A stretch of DNA of 15,751 nucleotides from JAAEUE01 sp039180225. GTDB taxonomy: Bacteria; Pseudomonadota; Alphaproteobacteria; Rhizobiales; CAJQND01. Below, in pieces: positions 7,139-14,297 of the stretch. Each line of letters begins with the position of its first letter. Position 1 is the first letter of the stretch. The notes beneath the pieces are model-generated. The model was given only the letters and a program-made list of their open reading frames with translations, was not told the origin of the DNA and did not search any database. The position numbers and the translations under genes are program-made. The stretch spans positions 1 through 15,751 of the forward strand of contig JBCDDQ010000097.1 of assembly GCA_039180225.1 (NCBI GenBank), read 5' to 3'.

Positions 7139-7348
7139 CGGCAGACCTAAATGTTGGTTTGCCCCCCGACTTTCACAAATGTGATATCCCAAATCAGATA
7201 ACGCTTTGTTGGATTTGTCCCTAAAATTTGAGTCAAGTTCGCCCGATCTTGTGCCCAGACATCGCGGCAAACCATCCCGTTTACCTTGACTTTTCGGGTC
7301 TGCGTCCCTCTATATGCGGCAAAGACTAATCCCATGGCGGAACACCAT
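7139..7348. other. Intergenic region upstream of ispH
   Basis: With the doubtful small ORF excluded, 6860-7348 is the longest stretch without a sure gene (about 490 bp). Its right part is AT-richer than its surroundings. It holds the ispH promoter candidate (7286-7315), a perfect dyad TCACA-AA-TGTGA (7173-7184) and a 9-bp inverted repeat, TGGTTTGCC (7155-7163) against GGCAAACCA (7266-7274). I see no tRNA, riboswitch or terminator in it. Confidence 0.5.
7286..7315 (+). promoter_or_regulatory. Candidate housekeeping promoter of ispH-thrB-rnhA
   Basis: TTGACT (7286-7291, preceded by C) and CTATAT (7310-7315) are 18 bp apart. This is close to the alphaproteobacterial housekeeping consensus CTTGAC-N17-CTATAT. 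Transcription would begin near 7322, about 27 nt before the ATG chosen for ispH, leaving room for its ribosome site but little for the alternative ATG at 7334. Confidence 0.55.
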
Positions 7349-8317
7349 ATGAGCGAGACTGCAAAACCGAAACTCCGTGTCCTCAAGGCCGCACCAAGAG
7401 GCTTCTGTGCTGGGGTCGTCCGGGCCATCGATATCGTGGAACTGGCGCTGGAGAAATTCGGTGCGCCGGTCTATGTGCGCCATGAGATCGTGCACAACCG
7501 TTACGTGGTGGAAGATCTGGAAGCCAAAGGCGCGATCTTCGTTGAAGAGCTCGACGAAGTGCCTGATGGAGACCACCCGGTGATCTTCTCCGCCCACGGG
7601 GTGCCGAAGGAGGTGCCGGCAGACGCGGAATTCCGCAACCTGTTTTATCTCGATGCCACCTGCCCGCTGGTGTCTAAAGTCCATATGGAGGCAGAACGCC
7701 ACCATATGCGCGGCCGTCACATTGTTCTGGTGGGCCATTCCGGACATCCTGAGGTGATCGGCACCATGGGCCAGTTGCCGGAGGGCGCCATTCAACTTAT
7801 CGAAACGGCCGAGGACGCCGAAACATTCGTGCCCACAAATCCCAACGAACTGGCCTGGATCACACAAACCACCCTGTCCGTGGACGATACGGCGGAGATT
7901 GTTGCGGTTCTGGAACGCCGGTTCCCCGATATTGTGGGACCGAACAAGCAGGATATCTGCTATGCGACAACCAACCGCCAGGAAGCGGTCAAGTCCCTGG
8001 CCGGCGACTGTGACGCCATCCTCGTGGTTGGCGCCCCCAACAGCTCCAATTCCCGCCGCCTGGTGGAGGTTGCGCAGAAACTAGGCTGCGAGCGCTCCAT
8101 GCTGGTTCAACGGGCCTCAGAGATCAACTGGGCGGCGTTTGAGGGCATCCAGACCCTTGGCATCACGGCAGGCGCCTCGGCCCCTGAGGTGCTGGTGGAA
8201 GAGGTGATCGCTGCGTTCAGCGAGCGCTATGAGATTGAGGTGGAAACCATCGTCACGCGCGAAGAATCGGTCTCCTTCAAACTGCCCCGGGCCTTGCGTC
8301 AGGTCGCCGCCGAATAA
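7349..8317 (+). CDS. ispH: 4-hydroxy-3-methylbut-2-enyl diphosphate reductase IspH
   Basis: A 322-residue IspH, the last enzyme of the MEP pathway. It reduces HMBPP to IPP and DMAPP with a [4Fe-4S] cluster in the cytoplasm. The three cluster cysteines are present: C20 (GFCAGV), C105 (DATCPLV) and C204 (DICYATTNRQ). Substrate-binding H49, H83 (SAHGV) and H133 and the proton-delivering E135 (GHSGHPEV) are conserved, as is the SSNSRRL diphosphate-binding motif (NSSNSRRL, about residue 231 onward). The length is normal for the family. ATG 7349 is preferred over ATG 7334 because GGCGGA precedes it and the likely transcription start is near 7322; the longer form adds only five residues. It is the first gene of an operon with thrB (8 bp downstream) and rnhA. 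It should be essential if, as usual in alphaproteobacteria, no mevalonate pathway exists. Confidence 0.97.
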   Translation: MSETAKPKLRVLKAAPRGFCAGVVRAIDIVELALEKFGAPVYVRHEIVHNRYVVEDLEAKGAIFVEELDEVPDGDHPVIFSAHGVPKEVPADAEFRNLFYLDATCPLVSKVHMEAERHHMRGRHIVLVGHSGHPEVIGTMGQLPEGAIQLIETAEDAETFVPTNPNELAWITQTTLSVDDTAEIVAVLERRFPDIVGPNKQDICYATTNRQEAVKSLAGDCDAILVVGAPNSSNSRRLVEVAQKLGCERSMLVQRASEINWAAFEGIQTLGITAGASAPEVLVEEVIAAFSERYEIEVETIVTREESVSFKLPRALRQVAAE

Positions 8318-8325
8318 GTCTCCAC

Positions 8326-9297
8326 ATGGCCGTCTACACGGAAGTCTCCGACGAGGACCTGGCCGCCTTCGTCGCCTCCTACGATATTGGCGCGGTGCTC
8401 TCTTTTAAGGGCATTGCAGAAGGGGTGGAGAACTCCAACTACCTTCTGCGCACGGACACGGGCAGCTTCATCCTGACGCTTTATGAGAAGCGCGTGGATG
8501 AGCGCGATCTGCCTTTCTTTTTGGGGCTCATGGAGTTTTTGTCCAGCCAGGGTCTGCCCTGCCCGCTGCCGGTGAGCGACCGAGACGGCAACCGGCTGCG
8601 CACCCTGGCAGGACGGCCATGCGCCCTCATCACCTTCCTGGACGGCATGTGGGTGCGCCGGCCGCGGGTGGAGCATTGCGGCGAGCTTGGAGCCGGTCTT
8701 GCGCGCCTGCATCTGGCTTCCGAACGCTTTGACATGGAGCGCCAGAACGCGCTGCTGATGACGGCCTGGCGGGAGATCCTGGAGAGCTGTTCAGACAAGA
8801 TTGACGGCTTTGAGACCGGGCTAGAGGGGGAGCTCTACGCCGACCTTGAGGAGATTGCGCAGAGCTGGCCAGATAACCTGCCGCGCGGGGTCATTCACGC
8901 TGATCTCTTCCCGGACAATGTGTTCTTTCTGGGCGGTAAGCTGTCTGGTTTCATCGACTTCTATTTCGCCTGCACGGACTTCTTTGCCTATGATGTCGCA
9001 ATCTGCCTCAATGCCTGGTGCTTTGAGACCGATGGCGCCTTCAACATCACCAAAGCCAAGGCCCTGCTGCGCGGCTACCAGTCGGCGAGAACCTTGGAGC
9101 CGGCGGAAATCGCCGCGCTTCCCACGCTCGCCAGGGGCGCGGCCATGCGCTTTTTGGTGACAAGGCTGTTCGACTGGATCAACACACAGGAAGGCGCCTT
9201 CGTGCGGCCCAAAGACCCGGTGGAATACATCAAGAAACTGCGCTTTCACCGGCGCATTCAAAACGCGGCAGAGTATGGCTTGGAGCAAACCACGTGA
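8326..9297 (+). CDS. thrB: Homoserine kinase, APH-type (ThrB type II)
   Basis: A 323-residue kinase of the aminoglycoside-phosphotransferase/choline-kinase fold, the homoserine kinase of alphaproteobacteria and pseudomonads; it is unrelated to the GHMP-type ThrB of E. coli. It phosphorylates L-homoserine on the way to threonine. The N-terminal start (VYTEVSDEDLAAFVASYDIG) and the GVENSNYLL nucleotide-loop motif are those of the family. The catalytic loop is HADLFPDN, with H191, D193 and N198, and the Mg2+-binding Asp is D211 in GFIDFY. It starts 8 bp after the ispH stop with no clear Shine-Dalgarno, so it probably depends on translation of ispH. Its stop overlaps the rnhA start. The order ispH-thrB-rnhA supports the assignment over other APH kinases. 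Confidence 0.94.
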   Translation: MAVYTEVSDEDLAAFVASYDIGAVLSFKGIAEGVENSNYLLRTDTGSFILTLYEKRVDERDLPFFLGLMEFLSSQGLPCPLPVSDRDGNRLRTLAGRPCALITFLDGMWVRRPRVEHCGELGAGLARLHLASERFDMERQNALLMTAWREILESCSDKIDGFETGLEGELYADLEEIAQSWPDNLPRGVIHADLFPDNVFFLGGKLSGFIDFYFACTDFFAYDVAICLNAWCFETDGAFNITKAKALLRGYQSARTLEPAEIAALPTLARGAAMRFLVTRLFDWINTQEGAFVRPKDPVEYIKKLRFHRRIQNAAEYGLEQTT

Positions 9298-9746
9298 GCG
9301 GCACAAAGGACGTTGAGATCTTCACCGACGGGGCCTGTTCCGGCAATCCCGGCCCCGGCGGCTGGGGCGCCATCCTGCGCTATGGAGAGGTGGAGAAGGA
9401 GATTTCCGGCGGGGCCGCCAAAACCACGAACAACCAGATGGAACTCATGGCGGCCATCAACGCCCTGGAGGCGCTCAGCCGGCCCTGCCGGGTGAACCTT
9501 CACACCGATTCCCAGTACGTGAAGAACGGCATCACCCAGTGGATGAAGGGCTGGGTGCGCAATGGCTGGAAAACCGCGGCCAAGAAGCCGGTCAAGAATG
9601 CTGAGCTCTGGAAGCAGCTGGATGCGGCGGTGAAGCGGCACGAGGTGAAGTGGCACTGGGTAAAGGGCCATGCCGGCCACCCGGAGAACGAGCGGGCCGA
9701 TGAATTGGCCCGCACCGGCATGGCGCCTTACAAACGCAGCCGCTAA
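9294..9746 (+). CDS. rnhA: Ribonuclease HI
   Basis: A 150-residue RNase HI that degrades the RNA strand of RNA-DNA hybrids in replication and R-loop removal. The DEDD catalytic set is complete: D12 (FTDGACSGNPGPGGWG), E50 (NQMELMA), D72 (HTDSQYV) and D136 (ERADELA), with the catalytic-loop His at 126. The basic protrusion (about 84-103, GWVRNGWKTAAKKPVK) that binds hybrid is present. The length fits bacterial RNase HI. It starts with GTG at 9294 inside the 3' end of thrB, so GTGA carries both start and stop; GGAG lies 8 nt upstream. The arrangement suggests translational coupling. It is followed by 65 bp, then the convergent peroxiredoxin gene; I see no hairpin terminator there. Confidence 0.97.
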   Translation: MSGTKDVEIFTDGACSGNPGPGGWGAILRYGEVEKEISGGAAKTTNNQMELMAAINALEALSRPCRVNLHTDSQYVKNGITQWMKGWVRNGWKTAAKKPVKNAELWKQLDAAVKRHEVKWHWVKGHAGHPENERADELARTGMAPYKRSR

Positions 9747-9811
9747 CCCTTCTTCCACGCCAGCAAGCAACGTATCCGCGCTCGGAAATGTCCGTCAGAG
9801 TGCAGGGTGCT

Positions 9812-10297
9812 TTAAAGCGCGTTCAGGATCGCTTCGGCGCCGGACACCTCAGCCTGACCGGCTTGTGGCTCGATATTGATGGCCTGCACCACACCATCAT
9901 CCACAACCATTGCAAAGCGCTGGGACCGGGTGCCCATGCCGAAGCCCGAAGCGTCGAGCTCCAGGCCCATGGCCTTGGTGAGTTCCGCATTACCGTCTGC
10001 CAGGAACGTGACCGCATCGGCAGCGCCGGAGGACTTGGCCCAAGCGTCCAGCACAAACACATCGTTCACGGAAACACAGGCGATCGTGTCCACACCTTTG
10101 GCCTTGAGCGCATCCAGGTGGCGCACAAAACCCGGCAGGTGCTGGTTGTGGCAGGTGGGCGTGAAAGCGCCAGGCACGCCAAAGAGCACAACCTTACGGC
10201 CGCCAAAGAAGTCTTCAGAGTTCACCGGCTGAGGACCTTCGTCGGTCATGGTGGTCACAGTGGCTGCTGGGATCTTGTCGCCAACGGAAATGGTCAT
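9812..10297 (-). CDS. Peroxiredoxin, Prx5/hybrid-Prx type
   Basis: A 161-residue peroxiredoxin of the Prx5 subfamily that reduces hydrogen peroxide and organic hydroperoxides in the cytoplasm. The peroxidatic cysteine is C49 in PGAFTPTC, with the conserved Pro and Thr before it; the SVND motif and the TRSQRF arginine stretch complete the active site. The only other cysteine is C74 (IACVSV), buried in a strand in relatives, so a one-Cys mechanism using glutaredoxin/glutathione or another thiol is likely. ATG 10297 has AGGAGG 8 nt upstream, the strongest ribosome site in the window, suggesting high expression. It lies 42 nt downstream of the DsbD-alpha-like gene on the same strand, so the two may form a redox operon, though it could also have its own promoter. 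Confidence 0.95.
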   Translation of the reverse strand: MTISVGDKIPAATVTTMTDEGPQPVNSEDFFGGRKVVLFGVPGAFTPTCHNQHLPGFVRHLDALKAKGVDTIACVSVNDVFVLDAWAKSSGAADAVTFLADGNAELTKAMGLELDASGFGMGTRSQRFAMVVDDGVVQAINIEPQAGQAEVSGAEAILNAL

Positions 10298-10339
10298 CAG
10301 GGGTGCCTCCTGGCCTTAAAGTTATTGTTGGGCACACCT

Positions 10340-11185
10340 CTAGTCCAGGCGCCAGGTCTGTTCAAGGCGCAATTCGCCTTGAACCGCTGTGAAGGTCAAC
10401 TCCTGACCCTTCAGATCTTCCGGCTCAGCGGCGCCGTCCACAACCACCTGGAACCGGCTGGTCTTGTCGTCAGCGCCGGACTTGCGCTGGGGGATCTCGA
10501 AATAGTAGGCGCTGGGGCCCTCCACGAAAAGCGTGACGGGGCTGGGCACCTGTTTGTTGAGTGTCACATCAAGTTTGACGCCCTCGCCCACCTTTTCAGC
10601 CTGCACATCGGCGATCTGCACAGCGCTTTCAGGATTGGCCGGCTGAGGCACCATCTGCAGATAGCGGCCAATAAGCGCCTGGTGACCGGAATAGCCTTCC
10701 GGGGCCATGACCAGGGAGAGATCGGCCTTACCCGGTATGCACAGCTCTTCGCACACCCCATAGTGGAGGAGCAGCTCCAGCTTTACCGGCTCAGCAGGGT
10801 TCTTGGGGCTGATTTCTATGGGGAACACAAAATCCTTCGCATAGCCATTGTTCCAGCCATACTTGTCCTTGAACCGGCTGGGTGCAGGCCAGTGCACCTT
10901 CACGGATTTCACGTTCTTGGACCGCTTCCAGTCGAACACCGATGGCACACCGCTGTCGCCGGGGGCCCGCCAGTAGGTCTTCCAGCCGTCCGTGAGGTCG
11001 AACTCCAGGCCGGCAAACAGCTTGCCGTCCGGCATACGGGCACCGGCAATCAGGCGCACACGCGCCGCATCATCGCCCTTCCAATCAGAGGCACCGGCCG
11101 CGTGGGCGGGCGCCGTGACCGCGAAGGCGGACAGCGCTAATCCGAGCGCAAAAGCTGCGCACGCCATACCGGTCGCGAATTTCAT
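10340..11185 (-). CDS. Secreted DsbD-alpha/ScsB-like thiol-disulfide protein
   Basis: A 281-residue exported protein. The N-terminus is a Sec signal peptide (core AAFALGLALSAFAV, likely cleavage after AHA near residue 29). The rest resembles the periplasmic alpha domain of DsbD, especially the ScsB-type version: GWKTYWRAPGDSG (about 67-79), and the redox pair C145-x3-C149 in HYGVCEELCIPG. In DsbD the alpha domain takes electrons from a membrane domain and passes them to periplasmic oxidised thiols. Here neither the eight-helix membrane domain nor the thioredoxin gamma domain is present, so it must work with a partner encoded elsewhere or have another thiol role, such as copper tolerance or cytochrome c maturation. 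ATG 11185 has AAAGGA 5 nt upstream. It is probably cotranscribed with the peroxiredoxin. Confidence 0.85.
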   Translation of the reverse strand: MKFATGMACAAFALGLALSAFAVTAPAHAAGASDWKGDDAARVRLIAGARMPDGKLFAGLEFDLTDGWKTYWRAPGDSGVPSVFDWKRSKNVKSVKVHWPAPSRFKDKYGWNNGYAKDFVFPIEISPKNPAEPVKLELLLHYGVCEELCIPGKADLSLVMAPEGYSGHQALIGRYLQMVPQPANPESAVQIADVQAEKVGEGVKLDVTLNKQVPSPVTLFVEGPSAYYFEIPQRKSGADDKTSRFQVVVDGAAEPEDLKGQELTFTAVQGELRLEQTWRLD

Positions 11186-11377
11186 GATTGTCCTTTCAGT
11201 GCACGCGTCGCCCTTAAGAATAGGCGCTGAAGGTTACCAACTGTAGGGCAGGTCCCGTCAAGACGCTTCACGATCACGTCAATTGCAAGTCAGCCACACC
11301 CCCCTTTTGGTTGAAGAGCTTGCAGGGCATAGGCGATTGGCGTTACGCTAGGCCATCTAAACGAGCTGGCAGGACCC

Positions 11378-11965
11378 ATGAGCGAAGACGGTTATTTGAG
11401 TGGCCGCATGCTAATCGCCATGCCAGGGATTGGCGATCCGCGCTTTGAGCGCACGCTGATCTACATGTGCGCGCATTCTTCGGATGGCGCCATGGGCATT
11501 GTGGTCAACAAAGAGGCCGACAATATCAGCTTCACCGACTTGCTTGAGCGCCTCGGCATCATCCCGGAAAGCCCGGAAATCCGGCTGCCGGCCAACCTGC
11601 GGCAAATGCCGGTGCAGATTGGTGGACCGGTGGAAACCGGCCGTGGCTTCGTTCTGCATTCCACCGATTACCAGGTGTCCGACAGCACCCTGTGCGTTGA
11701 CGATGCGGTGGGACTAACGGCCACTCTGGACGTGTTGAAGGCGCTGGCGGAGGGCTCCGGACCGAAGAAGGCGCTGCTCGCGCTGGGCTATTCCGGCTGG
11801 GGGCCGGGCCAGTTGGAAGGGGAAATCCAGAACAATGGCTGGCTGCATTGCGATGCGGACGACCTCTTAATTTTCGATGGCACTCTGGACGACCGCTACG
11901 ACCGGGCACTGGCGAAGATCGGTGTGGATCCTGCCCTTCTCTCCAGCGCGGCAGGCCACGCATAG
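11378..11965 (+). CDS. YqgE/AlgH family protein (UPF0301)
   Basis: A 195-residue member of the UPF0301/AlgH family. It begins YLSGRMLIAMPGIGDPRFERTLIY, and further family hallmarks are GAMGIVVNK (about 38-46), QIGGPVETGRGFVLHS (about 80-95) and ALGYSGWGPGQLEGEI (about 136-151). The family is a conserved cytoplasmic protein, usually single copy. In Pseudomonas AlgH has been linked to alginate control, but the biochemical function is not established. The start ATG 11378 has AGGA about 3-4 nt upstream, rather close. No start codon further upstream is better placed. It is divergent from the DsbD-alpha-like gene (192 bp) and apparently transcribed alone. Confidence 0.95.
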   Translation: MSEDGYLSGRMLIAMPGIGDPRFERTLIYMCAHSSDGAMGIVVNKEADNISFTDLLERLGIIPESPEIRLPANLRQMPVQIGGPVETGRGFVLHSTDYQVSDSTLCVDDAVGLTATLDVLKALAEGSGPKKALLALGYSGWGPGQLEGEIQNNGWLHCDADDLLIFDGTLDDRYDRALAKIGVDPALLSSAAGHA

Positions 11966-12115
11966 AATGTCAACCATCAAGGCCAAATAGCGCGAATATC
12001 CAATCTGAATCATAGCCTTACGCGAAATTGGGTTCGTTCTGCAAAAAACACCTTATTTTCGATTTATGCGACAAAATAAACTAATTAGTGGCATTTCGCG
12101 ATCAATCACCTCAGT
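11966..12115. other. AT-rich intergenic gap between yqgE and the envelope operon
   Basis: These 150 bp lie between convergent genes and are clearly richer in A and T than their surroundings (for example 12041-12092). They hold a 10-bp perfect palindrome, ACTAATTAGT (12080-12089), and an 8-bp inverted repeat, CGCGAAAT (12021-12028) against ATTTCGCG (12093-12100). No GC stem followed by a T tract is visible, so it is not a standard terminator. No credible ORF lies within it. Confidence 0.5.
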
Positions 12116-12733
12116 TTACGGCGCGCGGCGTTTGAACGTGAGCTTGAGGGATTCTAGCCACTCCGAAGGCTCAGTGGTCAAAACCAAGGTGCTCCCCGAG
12201 CAGCCATAGGCCGCACGTCCCGACTGGAGCTTTTCATCCCGGGCAACGCTATTCATGGGAACGGTATGATCGCCCACGCCGGGAATGTTCAAGGTCATGG
12301 TGCCGGATTGCTCGCCCCCTTGCGGGCACATAAGCAAGGTGCGTCCATCGCTGGCCCACTGCCCGCTGTCCCGGTTGACCTTCAAATCTATCTTCATGGA
12401 GTAGGTTACGCCCCCGTCGCTTCCCGTCCCCGCAATTGACAGGGGATGATCCGCGGTCCAGCGGCCATCCGCGCTCAGGCTGGCCACGGGCGCGGTGTAT
12501 TTGACGGAGGTGATTTTGCCGCCGCTGGCGCGCAGCTGGGCAAACATGAACTTGGCAAAGCGGGTCTCCACCCGCTCCTTGGCCCGGTCCGTCATCACCC
12601 AGGTTCCAACCAGGCACGGGTCCCGCGTTTCCGCAATGTTCCGGCAGCTGAGTTCGGCAGACTGCGCCAAGCCAGCCAAGGGCAGGCCCCACAGGGCGCC
12701 GGCCATCATGAGAAGACGTGAGGCTCTTTTCAT
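12116..12733 (-). CDS. Exported four-cysteine protein, lipocalin-like, unknown
   Basis: A 205-residue protein I cannot name. The signal peptide is clear (basic start KRASR, core LLMMAGALWGLPLAG, cleavage near LAQS-A, about residue 25). The mature part holds four cysteines: C30, C40, C136 and C178, even in number, suggesting two disulfides in the periplasm. VGTWVM follows C40, there is a run of alternating polar and hydrophobic strands, and the C-terminus is LKLTFKRR. A G-x-W near the start and a basic end after a late strand are found in lipocalin-like beta barrels, so that fold is a reasonable guess only. ATG 12733 has GAAGGGA about 10 nt upstream. It is the last gene of a three-gene operon, 27 nt after the OmpA-domain gene. 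Confidence 0.7.
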   Translation of the reverse strand: MKRASRLLMMAGALWGLPLAGLAQSAELSCRNIAETRDPCLVGTWVMTDRAKERVETRFAKFMFAQLRASGGKITSVKYTAPVASLSADGRWTADHPLSIAGTGSDGGVTYSMKIDLKVNRDSGQWASDGRTLLMCPQGGEQSGTMTLNIPGVGDHTVPMNSVARDEKLQSGRAAYGCSGSTLVLTTEPSEWLESLKLTFKRRAP

Positions 12734-12760
12734 CTGCGATGCGTCCCTTCAGAGTTCGGA

Positions 12761-13711
12761 TTACTGGTCTAAGCGGTCCACAAGCTCAACACGTCGGTTG
12801 AGCTGTCGGCCGGCTTCGGTTTTGTTTGAGGCCAGCGGCGCGGCCGGCCCTACGCCTGTGGCGAGAAGCCGTGATGTATCGATGCCGTACTGTCTGCCCA
12901 ATGCCGCCACAATGGCCTCAGCGCGCTGGCGCGAGAGCGTCATGTTGAGCTCAAAACTGCCCGTATCTGAGGTGTGGCCCACCACATAGAACTGGCCGGG
13001 ACGCGCCTTCAAAACCTTGGCAATGACGTCCAATGAGGATGCCGATGTGGGCCTGATGACGGCGCTGCCCACATCAAACTGGATCCCATACAGCACGGCC
13101 TTTCCAGCCTCTTCCATTTCGCGCGCAAGGGAGGCCTCGCTGATGGTCACCGTGCCGGCTTCTTGAACGCCAGAGGTTGCCTCCTCGGTGAGATAGATGT
13201 TGCCACGCTCTGCGGACAGAATGATGGAGAACACGGTCTTTTGCCCGTTCTGTTCGCGCACCGATGAGATGTAGTGCTGAGGAAACGTGTAGATCGAATC
13301 CAGATCCCCCCGATAAACCTGATTCTCGCCGATGTTCCTGTAGTTGCGTGGCGTGTTTGCCTTGCGGGCCACCTCGGTCGTCTTGTGACGGTTGTCGTTG
13401 ACCTTGCCGTTGTAGAGGATTTCAAACCCGGCAGCCCGTAAAGCCCTTTCAAAGCTGCGGCGGATTTCCAGGATACTCTTGCCCTCTGGCGGCCGAAACA
13501 CGCTGGTGCGCACCGCACCTTCCACAGAGAGCGGTTCGACAACATTCCCCTCGCCCTTGAGAACCGTCACCTGGTCAAAGTCGGCGGCGTACTGACCGAG
13601 ATGAGCGCTGCCCGCGAAGGGTTGAACAATGGTGGCCTCTTGGGCATTCGCCTGACCGGTCAAAAGAAGGGCGAAGACAGAGATGGCCAGAAAGAAGCGA
13701 TGTGCGACCAT
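12761..13711 (-). CDS. OmpA-domain envelope protein with DUF4892-like N-terminal domain
   Basis: A 316-residue exported protein. The signal peptide is MVAHRFFLAISVFALLLTG with cleavage after ANAQ (about residue 24). Residues about 30-190 look like DUF4892 (an AGSAHLGQY start and the core RTSVFRPPEGKSILEIRRSFERALRAAGFEILY). Residues about 205-313 form an OmpA C-terminal domain: YGIQFDVGSAVI, GHTSDTG with D249, and NMTLSRQRAEAIV with R263, the Asp and Arg that bind diaminopimelate in peptidoglycan. No lipobox or beta-barrel is seen, so it is probably a periplasmic protein held by murein. ATG 13711 is chosen because the signal peptide begins there; the frame is open 86 codons upstream, but that part overlaps the preceding gene and has no protein character. 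It sits 16 nt after the upstream gene and 27 nt before the next. Confidence 0.85.
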   Translation of the reverse strand: MVAHRFFLAISVFALLLTGQANAQEATIVQPFAGSAHLGQYAADFDQVTVLKGEGNVVEPLSVEGAVRTSVFRPPEGKSILEIRRSFERALRAAGFEILYNGKVNDNRHKTTEVARKANTPRNYRNIGENQVYRGDLDSIYTFPQHYISSVREQNGQKTVFSIILSAERGNIYLTEEATSGVQEAGTVTISEASLAREMEEAGKAVLYGIQFDVGSAVIRPTSASSLDVIAKVLKARPGQFYVVGHTSDTGSFELNMTLSRQRAEAIVAALGRQYGIDTSRLLATGVGPAAPLASNKTEAGRQLNRRVELVDRLDQ

Positions 13712-13727
13712 GGACGGTTCCTGTTCC

Positions 13728-14186
13728 TTAACGGTCCTTTTTGATCTGCTTGCACTTGTCAGAATTGTAAAACCGCGTGAGGGGATCCGGGTTGGATGAG
13801 CTGTACTGAATGCGGTAGCTGCCATCCGGCTTGATATTGTCAGCCAGGGCGCGCCAAGCCGCCGTGAACGCCGCAAGCTCAGGAGCCGGGATGGTGCAGA
13901 GCAATCGCTCAGGTCCATAGACATCCTGAACCAACCTGCACCCTTGTTCCGACGGGCCAAGCACTTCACGCCTCAGCACTTTGCCGCTCAGAGGGTCATC
14001 GAAGCTCTGGCCAAACGGCTGGCAAGTATCCAATCGTTCGGCGAAGGCATAGTGCTGAGCCTTATAGGCAGCAACGATCTCTGCGACGTTTTTCGTCTCG
14101 CCTGCTGCACCGCCCTGCGGCGACACCAAGACCAAGGCCAAAGCACCTGCGCGGAAACACCATTGAACAGACTTTGACGGAGACAT
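13728..14186 (-). CDS. Small exported four-cysteine protein, unknown
   Basis: A 152-residue protein I do not recognise. The signal peptide has core FRAGALALVLVS and a cleavage zone near GGAAG (about residue 29). The mature part of about 123 residues is mainly helical in character, with cysteines C54, C83, C97 and C145, enough for two disulfides. The segment EIVAAYKAQHYAFAERLDTC and the stretch AAFTAAWRALADNIKPDGSY show no motif I can assign. The start is uncertain: ATG 14186 gives a proper signal peptide but lacks a good ribosome site, while in-frame GTG 14192 or TTG 14201 would add two or five residues. It is the first gene of the three-gene envelope operon, 16 nt before the OmpA-domain gene. 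Confidence 0.7.
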   Translation of the reverse strand: MSPSKSVQWCFRAGALALVLVSPQGGAAGETKNVAEIVAAYKAQHYAFAERLDTCQPFGQSFDDPLSGKVLRREVLGPSEQGCRLVQDVYGPERLLCTIPAPELAAFTAAWRALADNIKPDGSYRIQYSSSNPDPLTRFYNSDKCKQIKKDR

Positions 14187-14297
14187 CAGCACGGAACCCA
14201 ATACGCTTCAGCTCAGGTTAGTGTCTCAGCTTTGCTTTGGGCTTAGCTACGTCCATCTTTGGACATTGACGCGCAAGATGGCGAAATTGGCAGACGT

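Noticed and set aside
7173..7184. TCACA-AA-TGTGA as a CRP/FNR site
   Set aside because: The half-sites have the opposite orientation to a CRP site (TGTGA-N6-TCACA) and the spacer is wrong for CRP or FNR. It is kept only as an unassigned dyad.
9788..11140. 450-codon open frame on the plus strand
   Set aside because: It lies wholly antisense to the peroxiredoxin and DsbD-alpha-like genes, which have clear motifs and ribosome sites. Its translation has no recognisable domain and the composition typical of an antisense frame in GC-rich DNA.
13712..13969. N-terminal extension of 86 codons for the OmpA-domain protein
   Set aside because: The extension overlaps the preceding gene of the operon and lacks protein character, whereas ATG 13711 begins a standard signal peptide.
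14251..14264. Hairpin GTCCA-TCTT-TGGAC as a terminator
   Set aside because: The stem is only 5 bp and no T tract follows on either strand. It may be an operator, but nothing supports that.
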